A DNA stretch of 64,000 nucleotides from Arcticimaribacter sp965277835. Its GTDB lineage: Bacteria; Bacteroidota; Bacteroidia; Flavobacteriales; Flavobacteriaceae. The notes beneath the pieces are model-generated. The model ran no database searches and had not been told where the DNA came from. It saw only the letters and a list, made by a program, of their open reading frames with translations. The stretch lies in assembly GCA_965277835.1 (NCBI GenBank), contig OZ255841.1, forward strand, positions 186,001 to 250,000, in the 5' to 3' direction. A program made the position numbers and the translations under genes. Below are positions 24,510-33,687 of this stretch, in pieces. Position 1 is the stretch's first letter. Each line of letters starts with the position of its first letter.

Positions 24510-25814
24510 TTAATATTTTCTCCAAGTAAGTAGTGCTAATAAAGTAGATAGTATAGCAGCTCCAATCCAAAATATACTTATAGTATCGAAATTATATAAG
24601 GTCTCGCCATTTATTATTGTTTTGTTATTTTCTATAAGATAACCACTTGCAATGTCTTGAATACCCGCCGCTGCATAGCTCATGACTCCTACAATACCCA
24701 GTGCTGCCCCAGAGGCTTTTTTAGAGGTAATATCGACAGCCATTAAGCCGCCCAAATAACAGATTAAGCCCCCTATGGCCAACCCAAATATTACCATACT
24801 TAAAACATCTAAGCCCCACATATTTTTTGGTCCAAATAAGAAAAGTGCTAAAGAAGCTATATTCATTAAACCGAATATGAAAGTGGGTGCACTTCTTTTT
24901 CCTTTAAAAAACTTATCAGAAATAAACCCAGAAGATGCAGTACCTACGATACCACAAATAGCACTTATAGCAACCAAAGAATTGGCTTGGGTTAGGGAAT
25001 AGTCTTTTGCCGCTTCAAAATAATAAGGCCCCCAGCTATTTACAGCATATCTTGATATGTACATAAAGGCACTTGCAAAAGCTAAAATCCACACATAAGG
25101 GTTTTTTAGAGCTCCCTTTTGTTCGTTCCAAGTTGATGTGTTTTTCTTTGCTAAATCTTTATTGACTGGAGGCAAGCCTCTACTTTCTGGCGTATCATGA
25201 AAGAAAATAGATATAATTAATGCGCCTAATAAGCCCACTAACGCTGCGGTTCTAAAACCCCATTGCCACCCAAAATATGAAGCTACTGCTGCGGTTAGTA
25301 CATATGTCAATGCTTCGCCAATATTGTGGCTAGTACTCCAAAACCCATAAAAACTTCCACGTTCTTTGTCTTTGTACCAACGCGACAAAGACACTACGCA
25401 AGAAGGTGCTCCCATAGATTGTACCCAACCATTGATTCCCCAACAAATAGCAAAAAATATAAATGTACTTGTAAAACCCATAATTAAATTAGCTATTGCG
25501 GAGACTAATAGTCCAATAGCCATAAAACGTTTTATATTGCTGTGGTCTGCCAAAAAGCCATTGGCGAGCTTTCCTATGGCATAAGTAAAGAATAATGATG
25601 AGCCAATTAATCCTAATTCTGATTCTGTTAAAACACCGCTATCTACTATTGGTTTTTTAACCACATTTAGGCTTAATCGACATACATAGTACAAACCATA
25701 CCCTAATGTAGCAGAAATGAACACTTGCCACTTTAGTTTTTTATATGACGTTTGTTGTTCTGACGCTGTGCCTTTTACATCTGACGAGGATGATTTTTTA
25801 AAATAATGTATCAT
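24510..25814 (-). CDS. OPA-family sugar-phosphate/glycerol-3-phosphate:phosphate antiporter (MFS)
   Basis: A 434-residue inner-membrane carrier with about 12 helices. The first helix segment YYVCRLSLNVVKKPI places R46 where GlpT has its phosphate-binding R45. GSSLFFTYAIGKLANGFLADH and SWGPYYFE are typical of the GlpT/UhpC/UhpT group. Likely substrates are organophosphates such as glycerol-3-phosphate or a hexose phosphate; the choice cannot be made from sequence alone. It lies immediately downstream of a glycerophosphodiesterase gene, across a strong terminator hairpin, and upstream of galE-galT. Confidence 0.88.
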   Translation of the reverse strand: MIHYFKKSSSSDVKGTASEQQTSYKKLKWQVFISATLGYGLYYVCRLSLNVVKKPIVDSGVLTESELGLIGSSLFFTYAIGKLANGFLADHSNIKRFMAIGLLVSAIANLIMGFTSTFIFFAICWGINGWVQSMGAPSCVVSLSRWYKDKERGSFYGFWSTSHNIGEALTYVLTAAVASYFGWQWGFRTAALVGLLGALIISIFFHDTPESRGLPPVNKDLAKKNTSTWNEQKGALKNPYVWILAFASAFMYISRYAVNSWGPYYFEAAKDYSLTQANSLVAISAICGIVGTASSGFISDKFFKGKRSAPTFIFGLMNIASLALFLFGPKNMWGLDVLSMVIFGLAIGGLICYLGGLMAVDITSKKASGAALGIVGVMSYAAAGIQDIASGYLIENNKTIINGETLYNFDTISIFWIGAAILSTLLALLTWRKY

Positions 25815-25838
25815 TTTATATTTTTAAATAGTGTTACT

Positions 25839-25869
25839 AAAAAAAAGCGCAGCGTAAATACTGCGCTTT
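25839..25869 (-). terminator. Rho-independent terminator after the glycerophosphodiesterase gene
   Basis: A 9-bp GC-containing stem (AAAGCGCAG pairing with CTGCGCTTT, loop of 8) at 25844-25869 is followed on the minus strand by a run of eight T. It lies between the phosphodiesterase stop and the transporter ATG. Only about 24 bases remain before that ATG and no -7 box was found there, so partial read-through may feed the transporter-galE-galT genes. Confidence 0.8.
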
Positions 25870-25911
25870 CAAACTAACTAAACTAAACTCGCATGAAAGA
25901 AAAATCAAAAC

Positions 25912-26844
25912 TTAATCATGCAATCCTTTAGAACGTAAATACCCTAACAGCAGCTCTGGTCTGTCTGTTTGAATTATATTAATATGGTTTTCAATAAACC
26001 AATCATAGACCGAAGGGTCAATGACTGCTTTTTCATCGTCGTGTCCTCCGTTATGTTGTGGCCAAAGTGAATTTACCCATACACTAGTTCCTTGTTCTCG
26101 TAATTTATGAAACCGTTTAATTCCTTGAAGTGTATCGTATTTAGCCGTAAATTCGATAGCAATAGGTCGGTTATATAACACATATTCATCAAGAGTTACT
26201 TTAGATTCTGGTTCGTGAAGTCGTATTATAGGCATGAATAATGTTTTGTTTAAATATTCGCCAAATTCCATTTCTACCTCTGTTTTTTTGACAGCTCCTT
26301 TGACAATAATTTGATTTTGTGTTCCTGTTTTTAATGCTATTTGGTAGCATTTGTCAAAGAAATTGTAGCTTTTATCAATATTCACTAATATTTTGCCTTT
26401 TGCAACTTGCAAAGCTTCTTCTAAAGTTGGAATTGTATGTTGCGTTGTTACACCCAAACCATCTTTTAATCGAAGTTGTTTTAACGAATCTAGTGTCCAG
26501 TCTTTTACAAATCCTTTACCATTGGTGGTTCTGTCTAAAGTTCTATCATGGATAACCACTAGTTCATTGTCTTTGGTAAGCCTCACATCGATCTCTACCA
26601 TATCTACCCCCATATCAATACAGTTTCGAATGGCTTGCAATGAATTTTCTGGGGCATTGCGCCAATCTCCTCTATGTGCTACAACGATTACTTTTTTACT
26701 TTTCGAATCTTTGAAGTTGTCTATTAGGTTTTGAATTTTAGATGTCTTCATTGGCACATTAGAATCCGTTGTGTGTTTCACATTCTTTTTACAGGATTGT
26801 AATAATAGAAAGGCGCACGAAATGACAATAAATTTTTTAAACAC
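25912..26844 (-). CDS. Glycerophosphodiester phosphodiesterase lipoprotein
   Basis: Hydrolyses glycerophosphodiesters to glycerol-3-phosphate and an alcohol, in the periplasm or at the cell surface as judged by the lipoprotein signal (LLLQSC). The GDPD barrel is complete: VVAHRGDWRNAPENSL, the metal-binding MVEIDVRLT and the second histidine in VVIHDRTLDRTT, with the C-terminal NIIQTDRPELLL. The frame is open to a TTG at 26868, but a GTG at 26844 gives a normal signal peptide with the lipid cysteine at residue 18. It is the last gene of the FecR-receptor-phosphodiesterase operon. Confidence 0.92.
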   Translation of the reverse strand: MFKKFIVISCAFLLLQSCKKNVKHTTDSNVPMKTSKIQNLIDNFKDSKSKKVIVVAHRGDWRNAPENSLQAIRNCIDMGVDMVEIDVRLTKDNELVVIHDRTLDRTTNGKGFVKDWTLDSLKQLRLKDGLGVTTQHTIPTLEEALQVAKGKILVNIDKSYNFFDKCYQIALKTGTQNQIIVKGAVKKTEVEMEFGEYLNKTLFMPIIRLHEPESKVTLDEYVLYNRPIAIEFTAKYDTLQGIKRFHKLREQGTSVWVNSLWPQHNGGHDDEKAVIDPSVYDWFIENHINIIQTDRPELLLGYLRSKGLHD

Positions 26845-26860
26845 TTTTTCTTGATTTAAT

Positions 26861-26889
26861 GGAGACAAGGGAGTATTTCCCTTATCTCC
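26861..26889 (-). promoter_or_regulatory. Intercistronic hairpin between receptor and phosphodiesterase genes
   Basis: A 12-bp inverted repeat with one mismatch (GGAGACAAGGGA against TCCCTTATCTCC, loop of 5) lies 32 bases after the receptor stop. No T-run follows on the minus strand. It is more likely an mRNA-stabilising or processing element than a terminator. Confidence 0.5.
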
Positions 26890-26920
26890 AGTTATGTTGA
26901 ATATTTGTATTATGAGCTAA

Positions 26921-29900
26921 TTACAATTTATAAGCTAGCCCTAAAAACCAAGCACTTCCAAAGCTGGAATTCATTTGCTGAATTTCTTGATTTCTTCCAA
27001 TATTTTCTTGGATACCTTCACTAGTTAGGTTCCAAATATTTGCAGAGAGTGATACGTGCGAATTAATATCATAACTTAGTTGTAAGTCAAAAACATCTCT
27101 AGCTTGTTGAAATCTATTTCTATAAACGTTCTCAAGGCTTGAGAAATTTGAAAACCTAGAGTTCCACATTTCACCAATATGGTTATAAGCAAACCTAACT
27201 TTTATACCATATTTTTCGTAAAATAATGTTGCATTATAAGTGTTTTTTGGCTGTTCTGCTAACCTATTAAAATCAATAACTGTACCATCAGATAATGTAA
27301 CTTTAAATTTCGAGCTTATAAAAGTAGCATTTGCTGACACACCAAAACCTCCCCAGAAACCTGCTAAAGAAGTAAAGTGTTTTACAAAATTCATTTCAAA
27401 TCCTGTAACAGAAGTGTTTTCTGCACTATTTCTAAATTGGGTAACAAGTGCTGGAGTTGGTGTACCGTTTAATGTAATAACTTCATTATTTGTAAACCTA
27501 AATATTTCATCTTTAATATTCTTATGAAAAACTCCAACTGAAAATAATCCACCTTTCTTTAAATACCAATCAAACAGTATATCAAAATTATCAGAAGATC
27601 GAGGTTTTAAATCAGCATTTCCTCTAGATATTGTAATTGGAGAAGCGACATCATTAATACTTTCTCCTCGGGCGGCAATTGCAGAAAAAGGAGCTCTACC
27701 TATGGTTTTACTATATGCTAAACGTAATTTTGTTTGTGCAGAAGTATTGTACGAAAAGTTAATAGCAGGCAAAAGATTATTATATGAAGAACTATTGTTA
27801 GTTGCCTTAAAGCTTGTACCGTCATTTCTAAATCCAGATGAGTTAAAACTAGTTGCCTCGTATCTCAATCCAAAAATTAAAGAAACTTTATCTGTTTTAT
27901 AAAGCCCTTGACCATAAAAAGAGAATACATTTTCTTTGGCATCATAATCTAATCTATTACTTTGATTTTGATCGACACTTTTTGTTAAAGAAGATAGGTT
28001 TGAAGTAAATTGTGAATCTGCTTTCGTTTGATCAATTAATAAAAATTGATTTGTCGCCCCTCCTTGTAAAACTGAACTATAATCATCTGTATTTGCAACA
28101 TCGGCAAGTGTGTATGCACTACCAGTCCAGTTTGTTCTATCCTCATTAAATGTTCTATCTATATTTCTGTATTTGAGTCCAGTTTCAAATCCCCAGCCTT
28201 TACTATCAGATTTATTATTGATTCCCCAATCTCCTTGAATTTCAAAAACGCCTTCATTTAATTGCCTATCATCTAATCGATGACGAACTAAAGTGTATTT
28301 AGATAAATTTTGATATTCAACAGTATTGATAGGGGTAAAAGTGGTGTATTTACCACTAGAATTATAATTAAAAGTTAAGTCGCTTCTTCCAAATCGATCC
28401 CAATTTTCGGGGTTATCAAGAGTAGATTTTGAATATCCAGATTTAATTTTTAAATCAGAATTTTCACTAGTTTCAAAATTTAAATTAGTATTTACCCCAA
28501 ACACATTTCTTTTAAATTTAAACTGCCCTAGTTGTACAGTTGTTCCAACTCCACTAACGAATGATCCTGTGGTTTGAGTTTGTCCAGTCAAAGAGCCTGT
28601 TGCCCCTCCTGCCGTAGAAGTATTCTCCATTCTAGCTTCGGTATCAGTTCCTTCATAGAAGAATGACCCTAAACTGAAGTTTAGTTTGCTAGATGGCTTG
28701 TATTCAAACTTTCCGTTAAAACCATATCTTGATCGGTTGTTGTGATATAAATACCATCTTCTTTCACGAGGTGTAGCGATTCCATTCCCTCCGTAAGGCT
28801 CTACTCTAGTGCCATTATTATCAAACCAGTACCATTGACTTCCCGTTTCTAGTTGAGGTATATATGAGTTTCTTTTATAATAACTAGCGTCTATCACTAA
28901 ACCATATTCGTCATTTTTCCCAAATTTATCAGCCCAAGCAATTTCAGCAGTTCCTGAAGGAGTACTTCCTCGATATCCTTTGTTGTTAGAATATTGTCCT
29001 AAAGCTACAGAGGCACTAAATAATCTATTCGAATAATCATAAGCACTTCTACTTTTAAAATTAATTTGACCGCCAATAGCGTGTCCATCCATATCAGAAG
29101 TCACTGTTTTAGAAACTTCTATTCTTGAAGCTAAACTAGAAGGTAGAATGTCCATAAAAATTCTACGTCCATTTCGATCTGGCGATGCCATTCTAAAACC
29201 ATCAACAGTTGTTGAGTTATAATTGGCATTTAATCCTCTTAAACTAACAAAACGAGCTTCGGCTTGATCTTGGATAATTGTAACTCCTGGCACACGTCTT
29301 AATGCCTCTCCTGCATTAAAGTCTGGAAGTTTTCCGACATCATTAGCCGTAATTACGTCTAATGTTCTAATACTACTTCTTTTTAAATTTATTGCGTTTT
29401 GGTTAGATTTTGCATATCCTTTTAATACAACTCCATCCAATTGGCTAGCATCCTCAGACAAAGAAACATTAAAAGATGTCTCGTTTCCTATTAATATTTC
29501 TTTAGTTTCGTAACCCAAATATGAAATAATAAGAGTTTGAGTATCGTTAGGAACGGCGAGAAAAAAACCACCTTCAAAATTGGCTGTTGTTCCAATTGTT
29601 GTTCCTTCAACAAAAATACTGGCTCCAGAGAGTGGCTCCCCAAACTCATCGGTGATAACACCGCTTATTGTCTTTTGCTGTTCTGTTATCGTTTTTACAT
29701 TATCTTTTTCCTTGATTATAATGACATTATCATCAGTTAGCTTAAAATCAAAATTGTCGTTGGACAGGCTTTTCTCTAGCAGTACATTTGCTTTGACTAC
29801 GCCTTTTTCTAATTTAACTTTTGGTAGCTTTTCAAATAAGCCGTCTTGGTATATAAATTTGTAATCTGTTTGCGCACTAATCATTTCAAAGACTTCATCG

Positions 29901-30070
29901 ACAGTAACATATTTACTTTCATATGCCGTTATTTCTGTACCCTGTGAGAGTACATCTGATGGTGATAGTCCAAATGCGGTGAAGCAACAGAAAAAAATTA
30001 AAATTCTCATAATAATTTTTGCAAACTGTTTTTCGCTTGAAAAACAGAAGTTAGTTAATCTAATTTCCAT
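26921..30070 (-). CDS. TonB-dependent receptor with STN signalling domain (TIGR01782-like)
   Basis: An outer-membrane transporter of 1049 residues. After a signal peptide (cleavage near residue 43) come an STN/secretin domain (about 50-120), a carboxypeptidase-regulatory-like beta domain (about 132-215, ISGVITDEFGEPLSGASI), the plug (about 230-360) and a barrel ending with an aromatic-rich strand AWFLGLAYKL. The plug pattern NAGEALRRVPGVTIIQDQ, VSLRGLNANYNSTTVDG and DMDGHAIGGQINF fits the TIGR01782 group rather than SusC, and no SusD-like gene accompanies it. The STN domain next to FecR implies surface signalling to the divergent sigma factor. A glycerophosphodiester substrate is inferred from the neighbouring gene only. 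Confidence 0.93.
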   Translation of the reverse strand: MEIRLTNFCFSSEKQFAKIIMRILIFFCCFTAFGLSPSDVLSQGTEITAYESKYVTVDEVFEMISAQTDYKFIYQDGLFEKLPKVKLEKGVVKANVLLEKSLSNDNFDFKLTDDNVIIIKEKDNVKTITEQQKTISGVITDEFGEPLSGASIFVEGTTIGTTANFEGGFFLAVPNDTQTLIISYLGYETKEILIGNETSFNVSLSEDASQLDGVVLKGYAKSNQNAINLKRSSIRTLDVITANDVGKLPDFNAGEALRRVPGVTIIQDQAEARFVSLRGLNANYNSTTVDGFRMASPDRNGRRIFMDILPSSLASRIEVSKTVTSDMDGHAIGGQINFKSRSAYDYSNRLFSASVALGQYSNNKGYRGSTPSGTAEIAWADKFGKNDEYGLVIDASYYKRNSYIPQLETGSQWYWFDNNGTRVEPYGGNGIATPRERRWYLYHNNRSRYGFNGKFEYKPSSKLNFSLGSFFYEGTDTEARMENTSTAGGATGSLTGQTQTTGSFVSGVGTTVQLGQFKFKRNVFGVNTNLNFETSENSDLKIKSGYSKSTLDNPENWDRFGRSDLTFNYNSSGKYTTFTPINTVEYQNLSKYTLVRHRLDDRQLNEGVFEIQGDWGINNKSDSKGWGFETGLKYRNIDRTFNEDRTNWTGSAYTLADVANTDDYSSVLQGGATNQFLLIDQTKADSQFTSNLSSLTKSVDQNQSNRLDYDAKENVFSFYGQGLYKTDKVSLIFGLRYEATSFNSSGFRNDGTSFKATNNSSSYNNLLPAINFSYNTSAQTKLRLAYSKTIGRAPFSAIAARGESINDVASPITISRGNADLKPRSSDNFDILFDWYLKKGGLFSVGVFHKNIKDEIFRFTNNEVITLNGTPTPALVTQFRNSAENTSVTGFEMNFVKHFTSLAGFWGGFGVSANATFISSKFKVTLSDGTVIDFNRLAEQPKNTYNATLFYEKYGIKVRFAYNHIGEMWNSRFSNFSSLENVYRNRFQQARDVFDLQLSYDINSHVSLSANIWNLTSEGIQENIGRNQEIQQMNSSFGSAWFLGLAYKL

Positions 30071-30120
30071 AAGTTTGTATAGTTTAATTGGTTATACATT
30101 TAATTAATTAATCACATTTT

Positions 30121-30171
30121 AAGGAAGGCAGTGTTATTTTGTGGTTAGAGATTAAATTCCCTGTCTTCCTT
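30121..30171 (-). promoter_or_regulatory. Imperfect inverted repeat between fecR and receptor genes
   Basis: Arms AAGGAAGGCAG (30121-30131) and CTGTCTTCCTT (30161-30171) pair over 11 positions with one mismatch across a 29-base loop and overlap the FecR stop codon. This is the second hairpin-bearing junction in this operon. Function uncertain. Confidence 0.4.
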
Positions 30172-31333
30172 ATTTTATTATTATAGTTTTATCTTTTATT
30201 TCATAGGCAGTTATAGTTGAGGTGTTTTTTATCAATGACAAAATTTCTTCAAGAGTTTGATATTTGTTAAGCTCTCCAGTGAATGTGATTTCGCCAGCTT
30301 CTTTATTTTCAAATACTATATCGACATCATACCAGCGAGACAAAATTGACATTATGCTTTTTAGGGATTTACGTTTAAAAATTAAATCGCCTTGTATCCA
30401 ACCAATTTCATTCGTCGCATTTACCGTAATTGTTTTTATAGTCTTGTTAATTCTATTAAACTTAGATTGTTGATTTGGGACTAATACTTTATTTGATACA
30501 GACGTGTTAATAGATACTTTACCTTCTACTAATGTTGTATAAATGTCAGAATCATTTTTATATGCTTTAATGTTAAATTTAGTACCTATAACATTAACTA
30601 TTTGCTCATTTTGATATACTTGAAAACCTGCCCCCTTGTGGTTTGAACTAGGCGAAACGTCAAAATATGCTTCTCCATATATTAGCTCAACATTACGTGT
30701 CTTACCATCAATAAAAGCTACAGGGTATTTTAGTTTAGTCTCCGAATTGAGCCAAACTTTTGTGCCATCGGATAATGTTATATTAAATAAACCTCCTCTT
30801 GGAATAGTTAAATAGTTATATGAAACTTTTGAAGCTTCTTTATTATTTGTTTTAGCATAAACTATTTCTTCGCCGTTACTACTAATCCTTTCGGTTTGAA
30901 AAGGAGTGTCTTTTTCTAAAGCTACATTCGTGCCATTTTCTAAAGTAAGTATAGCTTTGTTTGTTCCAGGCTCAATTGGGGTGTTTACAATGGTTGGCTC
31001 TACAAGTTTTGTGGCCTCTTTTTTATTGAAAAATATAGTAGAAAAAACTATTAATATTATAGAAGCTACCGCAGTGTACCTAAATATAGGAAGTCTTATA
31101 ATTTTGGGAGCAGGAGCTTTGTCTTTTTGTATAGCGCGTAAAAGTTTTTTTAGAGTATCTTCTGCACTAGGTTTATTTACAATATGGTTAATTATAAAAT
31201 GAGTTTGCACATACTCTTTAAACACCCTTTTATTCTCAGGGGTTTCTACCCACTTTGTAAGTATATCTAAATCTTCAGCCGTGGCAGAATTAGTTAGATA
31301 TTTCACAATTATTTTTTTTATTCCTTTAGTCAT
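30170..31333 (-). CDS. FecR-family anti-sigma factor
   Basis: An inner-membrane regulator of 387 residues. The N-terminal cytoplasmic part (about 1-85) should bind the sigma factor and a single helix spans about 86-104. The periplasmic FecR domain (GGLFNITLSDGTKVWLNSET, NVELIYGEAYFDVSP, FNIKAYKND, TTLVEGKVSI) is followed by a DUF4974-type STN-like tail ending in IKDKTIIIK. It pairs with the STN domain of the receptor 99 bases downstream and with the divergent ECF sigma gene, a typical Bacteroidota trans-envelope switch. Confidence 0.94.
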   Translation of the reverse strand: MTKGIKKIIVKYLTNSATAEDLDILTKWVETPENKRVFKEYVQTHFIINHIVNKPSAEDTLKKLLRAIQKDKAPAPKIIRLPIFRYTAVASIILIVFSTIFFNKKEATKLVEPTIVNTPIEPGTNKAILTLENGTNVALEKDTPFQTERISSNGEEIVYAKTNNKEASKVSYNYLTIPRGGLFNITLSDGTKVWLNSETKLKYPVAFIDGKTRNVELIYGEAYFDVSPSSNHKGAGFQVYQNEQIVNVIGTKFNIKAYKNDSDIYTTLVEGKVSINTSVSNKVLVPNQQSKFNRINKTIKTITVNATNEIGWIQGDLIFKRKSLKSIMSILSRWYDVDIVFENKEAGEITFTGELNKYQTLEEILSLIKNTSTITAYEIKDKTIIIK

Positions 31334-31448
31334 TACTCATAAGTTGCTTACTTATATTAATAAACAAAGCAGATTTTAAAAACCCTTGCTTTTCAATAGA
31401 TTTTTTTTGATTGCTAGTTGTTTTTTATCACATTTACAGAAAATTTAA

Positions 31449-32054
31449 TTGATGTCATTCAAATTTGAAGACCCTGTTACTTTAATTAAGCACCTAAAGG
31501 AGGGAAATGAAAATGCTTATGTATACTTAGTTAAAACATATCATAATCTTTTATTTAATTATGCTTTGGGTTTAACTAATGACCGTGCTATGGCTCAAGA
31601 CTTATTACAAGAAGTGTTTTTAGATATTTGGGAGAATAGGGAGAAACTTAACGTAAACTATTCTTTGAAACGATACATTTACAAAATGATTTATAACAAG
31701 TTTATCAATCAATATCATAAGAATAAAGCTCTTTCGTTGCTCGAGCAAGTGTATATGGAAGGGATTAATGAGGCTATTGATGATAAAAATGCAGACGTAT
31801 TAAAGCAAAAAATTAATATTGTTGCTAAAAACATAGACCTTTTGCCTACTAAGTGTAAACAAACCTTTTTGCTAAGTAAAAAAGAAGGTCTAACAAACCT
31901 TGAAATAGCAGATCACTTAGACCTTTCTATAAAAACAGTTGAAGGGCATTTAACTCAAGCCTACCGCTTACTGAGAAAAAGTATAGGAAGTCAAATAAAA
32001 AATATTTTTATCTTATTATTTAATAAGAGAAAAAGGATTAATTCTTTGTCATAA
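31449..32054 (+). CDS. ECF RNA polymerase sigma factor (FecI-like, Bacteroidota type)
   Basis: A 201-residue sigma factor with region 2 (NLLFNYALGLTNDRAMAQDLLQEVFLDIWENR) and a region 4 helix-turn-helix (LTNLEIADHLDLSIKTVEGHLTQAYRLLR). It lies back to back with fecR, 115 bases apart, and most likely directs transcription of the FecR-receptor-phosphodiesterase operon. No clear housekeeping promoter for it was found in the spacer. Its 3' end faces the CotH genes. Confidence 0.94.
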   Translation: MMSFKFEDPVTLIKHLKEGNENAYVYLVKTYHNLLFNYALGLTNDRAMAQDLLQEVFLDIWENREKLNVNYSLKRYIYKMIYNKFINQYHKNKALSLLEQVYMEGINEAIDDKNADVLKQKINIVAKNIDLLPTKCKQTFLLSKKEGLTNLEIADHLDLSIKTVEGHLTQAYRLLRKSIGSQIKNIFILLFNKRKRINSLS

Positions 32055-32098
32055 AGGTCTATAAAGTAGTACTTTAATAAAGATAATTACACTATCTC

Positions 32099-33592
32099 TT
32101 AAAACGAACCTATTGTAGTATCCATCCAGTTTAGTCTATCTTCAAAGTACTGCTTAAGAGTATTAACTTCAGTAGTATAATTCACAGAAATACCGCTCCA
32201 CTTTGTGTAATTTCGTTCAATAGCTCTATTGGACATCAAATGGTTCGATGTTTTATCGACTAATCCTAATATATTTGTATTGCTAAGTGCATTTGCACGT
32301 AACTCTGTCCATCGTGTTTTTAATTTTGCTTTAAACTGTGGATCTTCTAATAAACGTACCCACCAAAAAGGAACTAGCCAAGGATCTTTGGGTTGATATT
32401 TATTAAAGTTTATCATCCACTCTGTTTTTGGCACTCGGTTTTCGCGGTAATAACCAATATTTAAATCCCAGACAGGCCCCATTTTAAGAAGCCCCGATTT
32501 TTCTTTATGCATATAAGTGCTTAATCTATAACCATCTCCATTGAATACAACTTCGTTAATAATAAAGAAATCTACAAAACTGTCTACATCAATAAAATCA
32601 GTATAGGTTCTTTTGTCGCTTGCAAAATCATCATTTAAAAGAGCAGTCTCAAAGTCATTTATATACTTTTGTATATATTCTTTTTGCTGTACAGTTATAT
32701 TATCTGCTTTGGGGTATTCATAAACAAAATAAGTTTCTAAATATTGATTAGGGTGATATGGAGGTCCAAAGGCTTCAAAATCTATAAGTTTTCTATTGGT
32801 GTCATATTTCGATCGAAAACTAATTCTTTCAGAATAACGCGCATCATCATCCCAATTATTATTAAAATAGGATAGAGGTTGGTTCAAATTCAAATCACCT
32901 CCTGCTGTTTTATCAATTTTAAGAATATATCCTCCTGTTAAATCCTCACCTTCATTTTCAGTAGTATTTAGTTTATTTATATCAATTCTGTTTTTATCTC
33001 GCTTAAGTTTTTCCATAAAAACATATACCCCTTGATATTTATTATCAATTTCTAATTCAACAAATTGACTTCTACTAGCATAATTCCCCATATCTCTAAA
33101 TAGTTGGTATCCTAAATAATGAAACATCAAGCTAGGGTCGAAAATAGTATTATTTGAAGCTTTAAAAATATGCCCATTCAAAATCCAATCTTCTTCTTCT
33201 GGAAAGCCTAAAACTTCTGCGGAATAATCCATTTTATTTTCATCCCACAGTTCTATTCCAAATGATTTTTTATCAGAAAGTCTATATGATGTCGATCCCC
33301 TATACTCAATACCAATAGTAGAAGAAAACACATGAGAGCCTTCTATAAATATATTCATAACTGCTGCAACTTTTGGCTCGTTTTGAATGACCTCTGTGGT
33401 ACTTACTTGTATATATGGTAAAACACTCGACCCGATAGAAACGTCGAAAGGTAAACCAACTGAAGAAGAGGAAGTGGTTGAAGGGGTTGCGGTTGTAGAA
33501 GGGGGTAAAGTTGTATTATCATTACTACAAAATGTTACTGTCAGTAACATTATTAATAATAAAATAGGTCTTAATACTTTAAAGGCGGTCAT
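32099..33592 (-). CDS. CotH-kinase family lipoprotein (copy 1)
   Basis: A 497-residue exported protein of the CotH atypical secreted-kinase family. It has a hydrophobic signal with a probable lipid cysteine (VTFCSND) and a Thr/Ser/Pro linker. The beta domain IGIEYRGSTSYRLSDKKSFGIEL and the kinase core follow: GVYVFMEKLKRDKNRIDI, the candidate catalytic-loop region NGDGYRLSTYMHK and the metal-binding GPVWDLNIGY. CotH proteins of Bacillus phosphorylate spore-coat proteins; the bacterial surface role in Bacteroidota is unknown. It follows the second copy after a 95-base gap and is convergent with the ECF sigma gene. Confidence 0.88.
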   Translation of the reverse strand: MTAFKVLRPILLLIMLLTVTFCSNDNTTLPPSTTATPSTTSSSSVGLPFDVSIGSSVLPYIQVSTTEVIQNEPKVAAVMNIFIEGSHVFSSTIGIEYRGSTSYRLSDKKSFGIELWDENKMDYSAEVLGFPEEEDWILNGHIFKASNNTIFDPSLMFHYLGYQLFRDMGNYASRSQFVELEIDNKYQGVYVFMEKLKRDKNRIDINKLNTTENEGEDLTGGYILKIDKTAGGDLNLNQPLSYFNNNWDDDARYSERISFRSKYDTNRKLIDFEAFGPPYHPNQYLETYFVYEYPKADNITVQQKEYIQKYINDFETALLNDDFASDKRTYTDFIDVDSFVDFFIINEVVFNGDGYRLSTYMHKEKSGLLKMGPVWDLNIGYYRENRVPKTEWMINFNKYQPKDPWLVPFWWVRLLEDPQFKAKLKTRWTELRANALSNTNILGLVDKTSNHLMSNRAIERNYTKWSGISVNYTTEVNTLKQYFEDRLNWMDTTIGSF

Positions 33593-33687
33593 TACTATTT
33601 ACAATGTAGATTAGCCTTGCAATAATAAGATATAGTTTTATGAAAAGAGTATTTTTTAAAAAAAAGTATTAAACATATTGTATCTCT

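Noticed and set aside
26921..31333. SusC/SusD polysaccharide utilisation locus
   Set aside because: No SusD-like gene and no glycoside hydrolase are present, and the receptor plug fits the TIGR01782 pattern rather than SusC.
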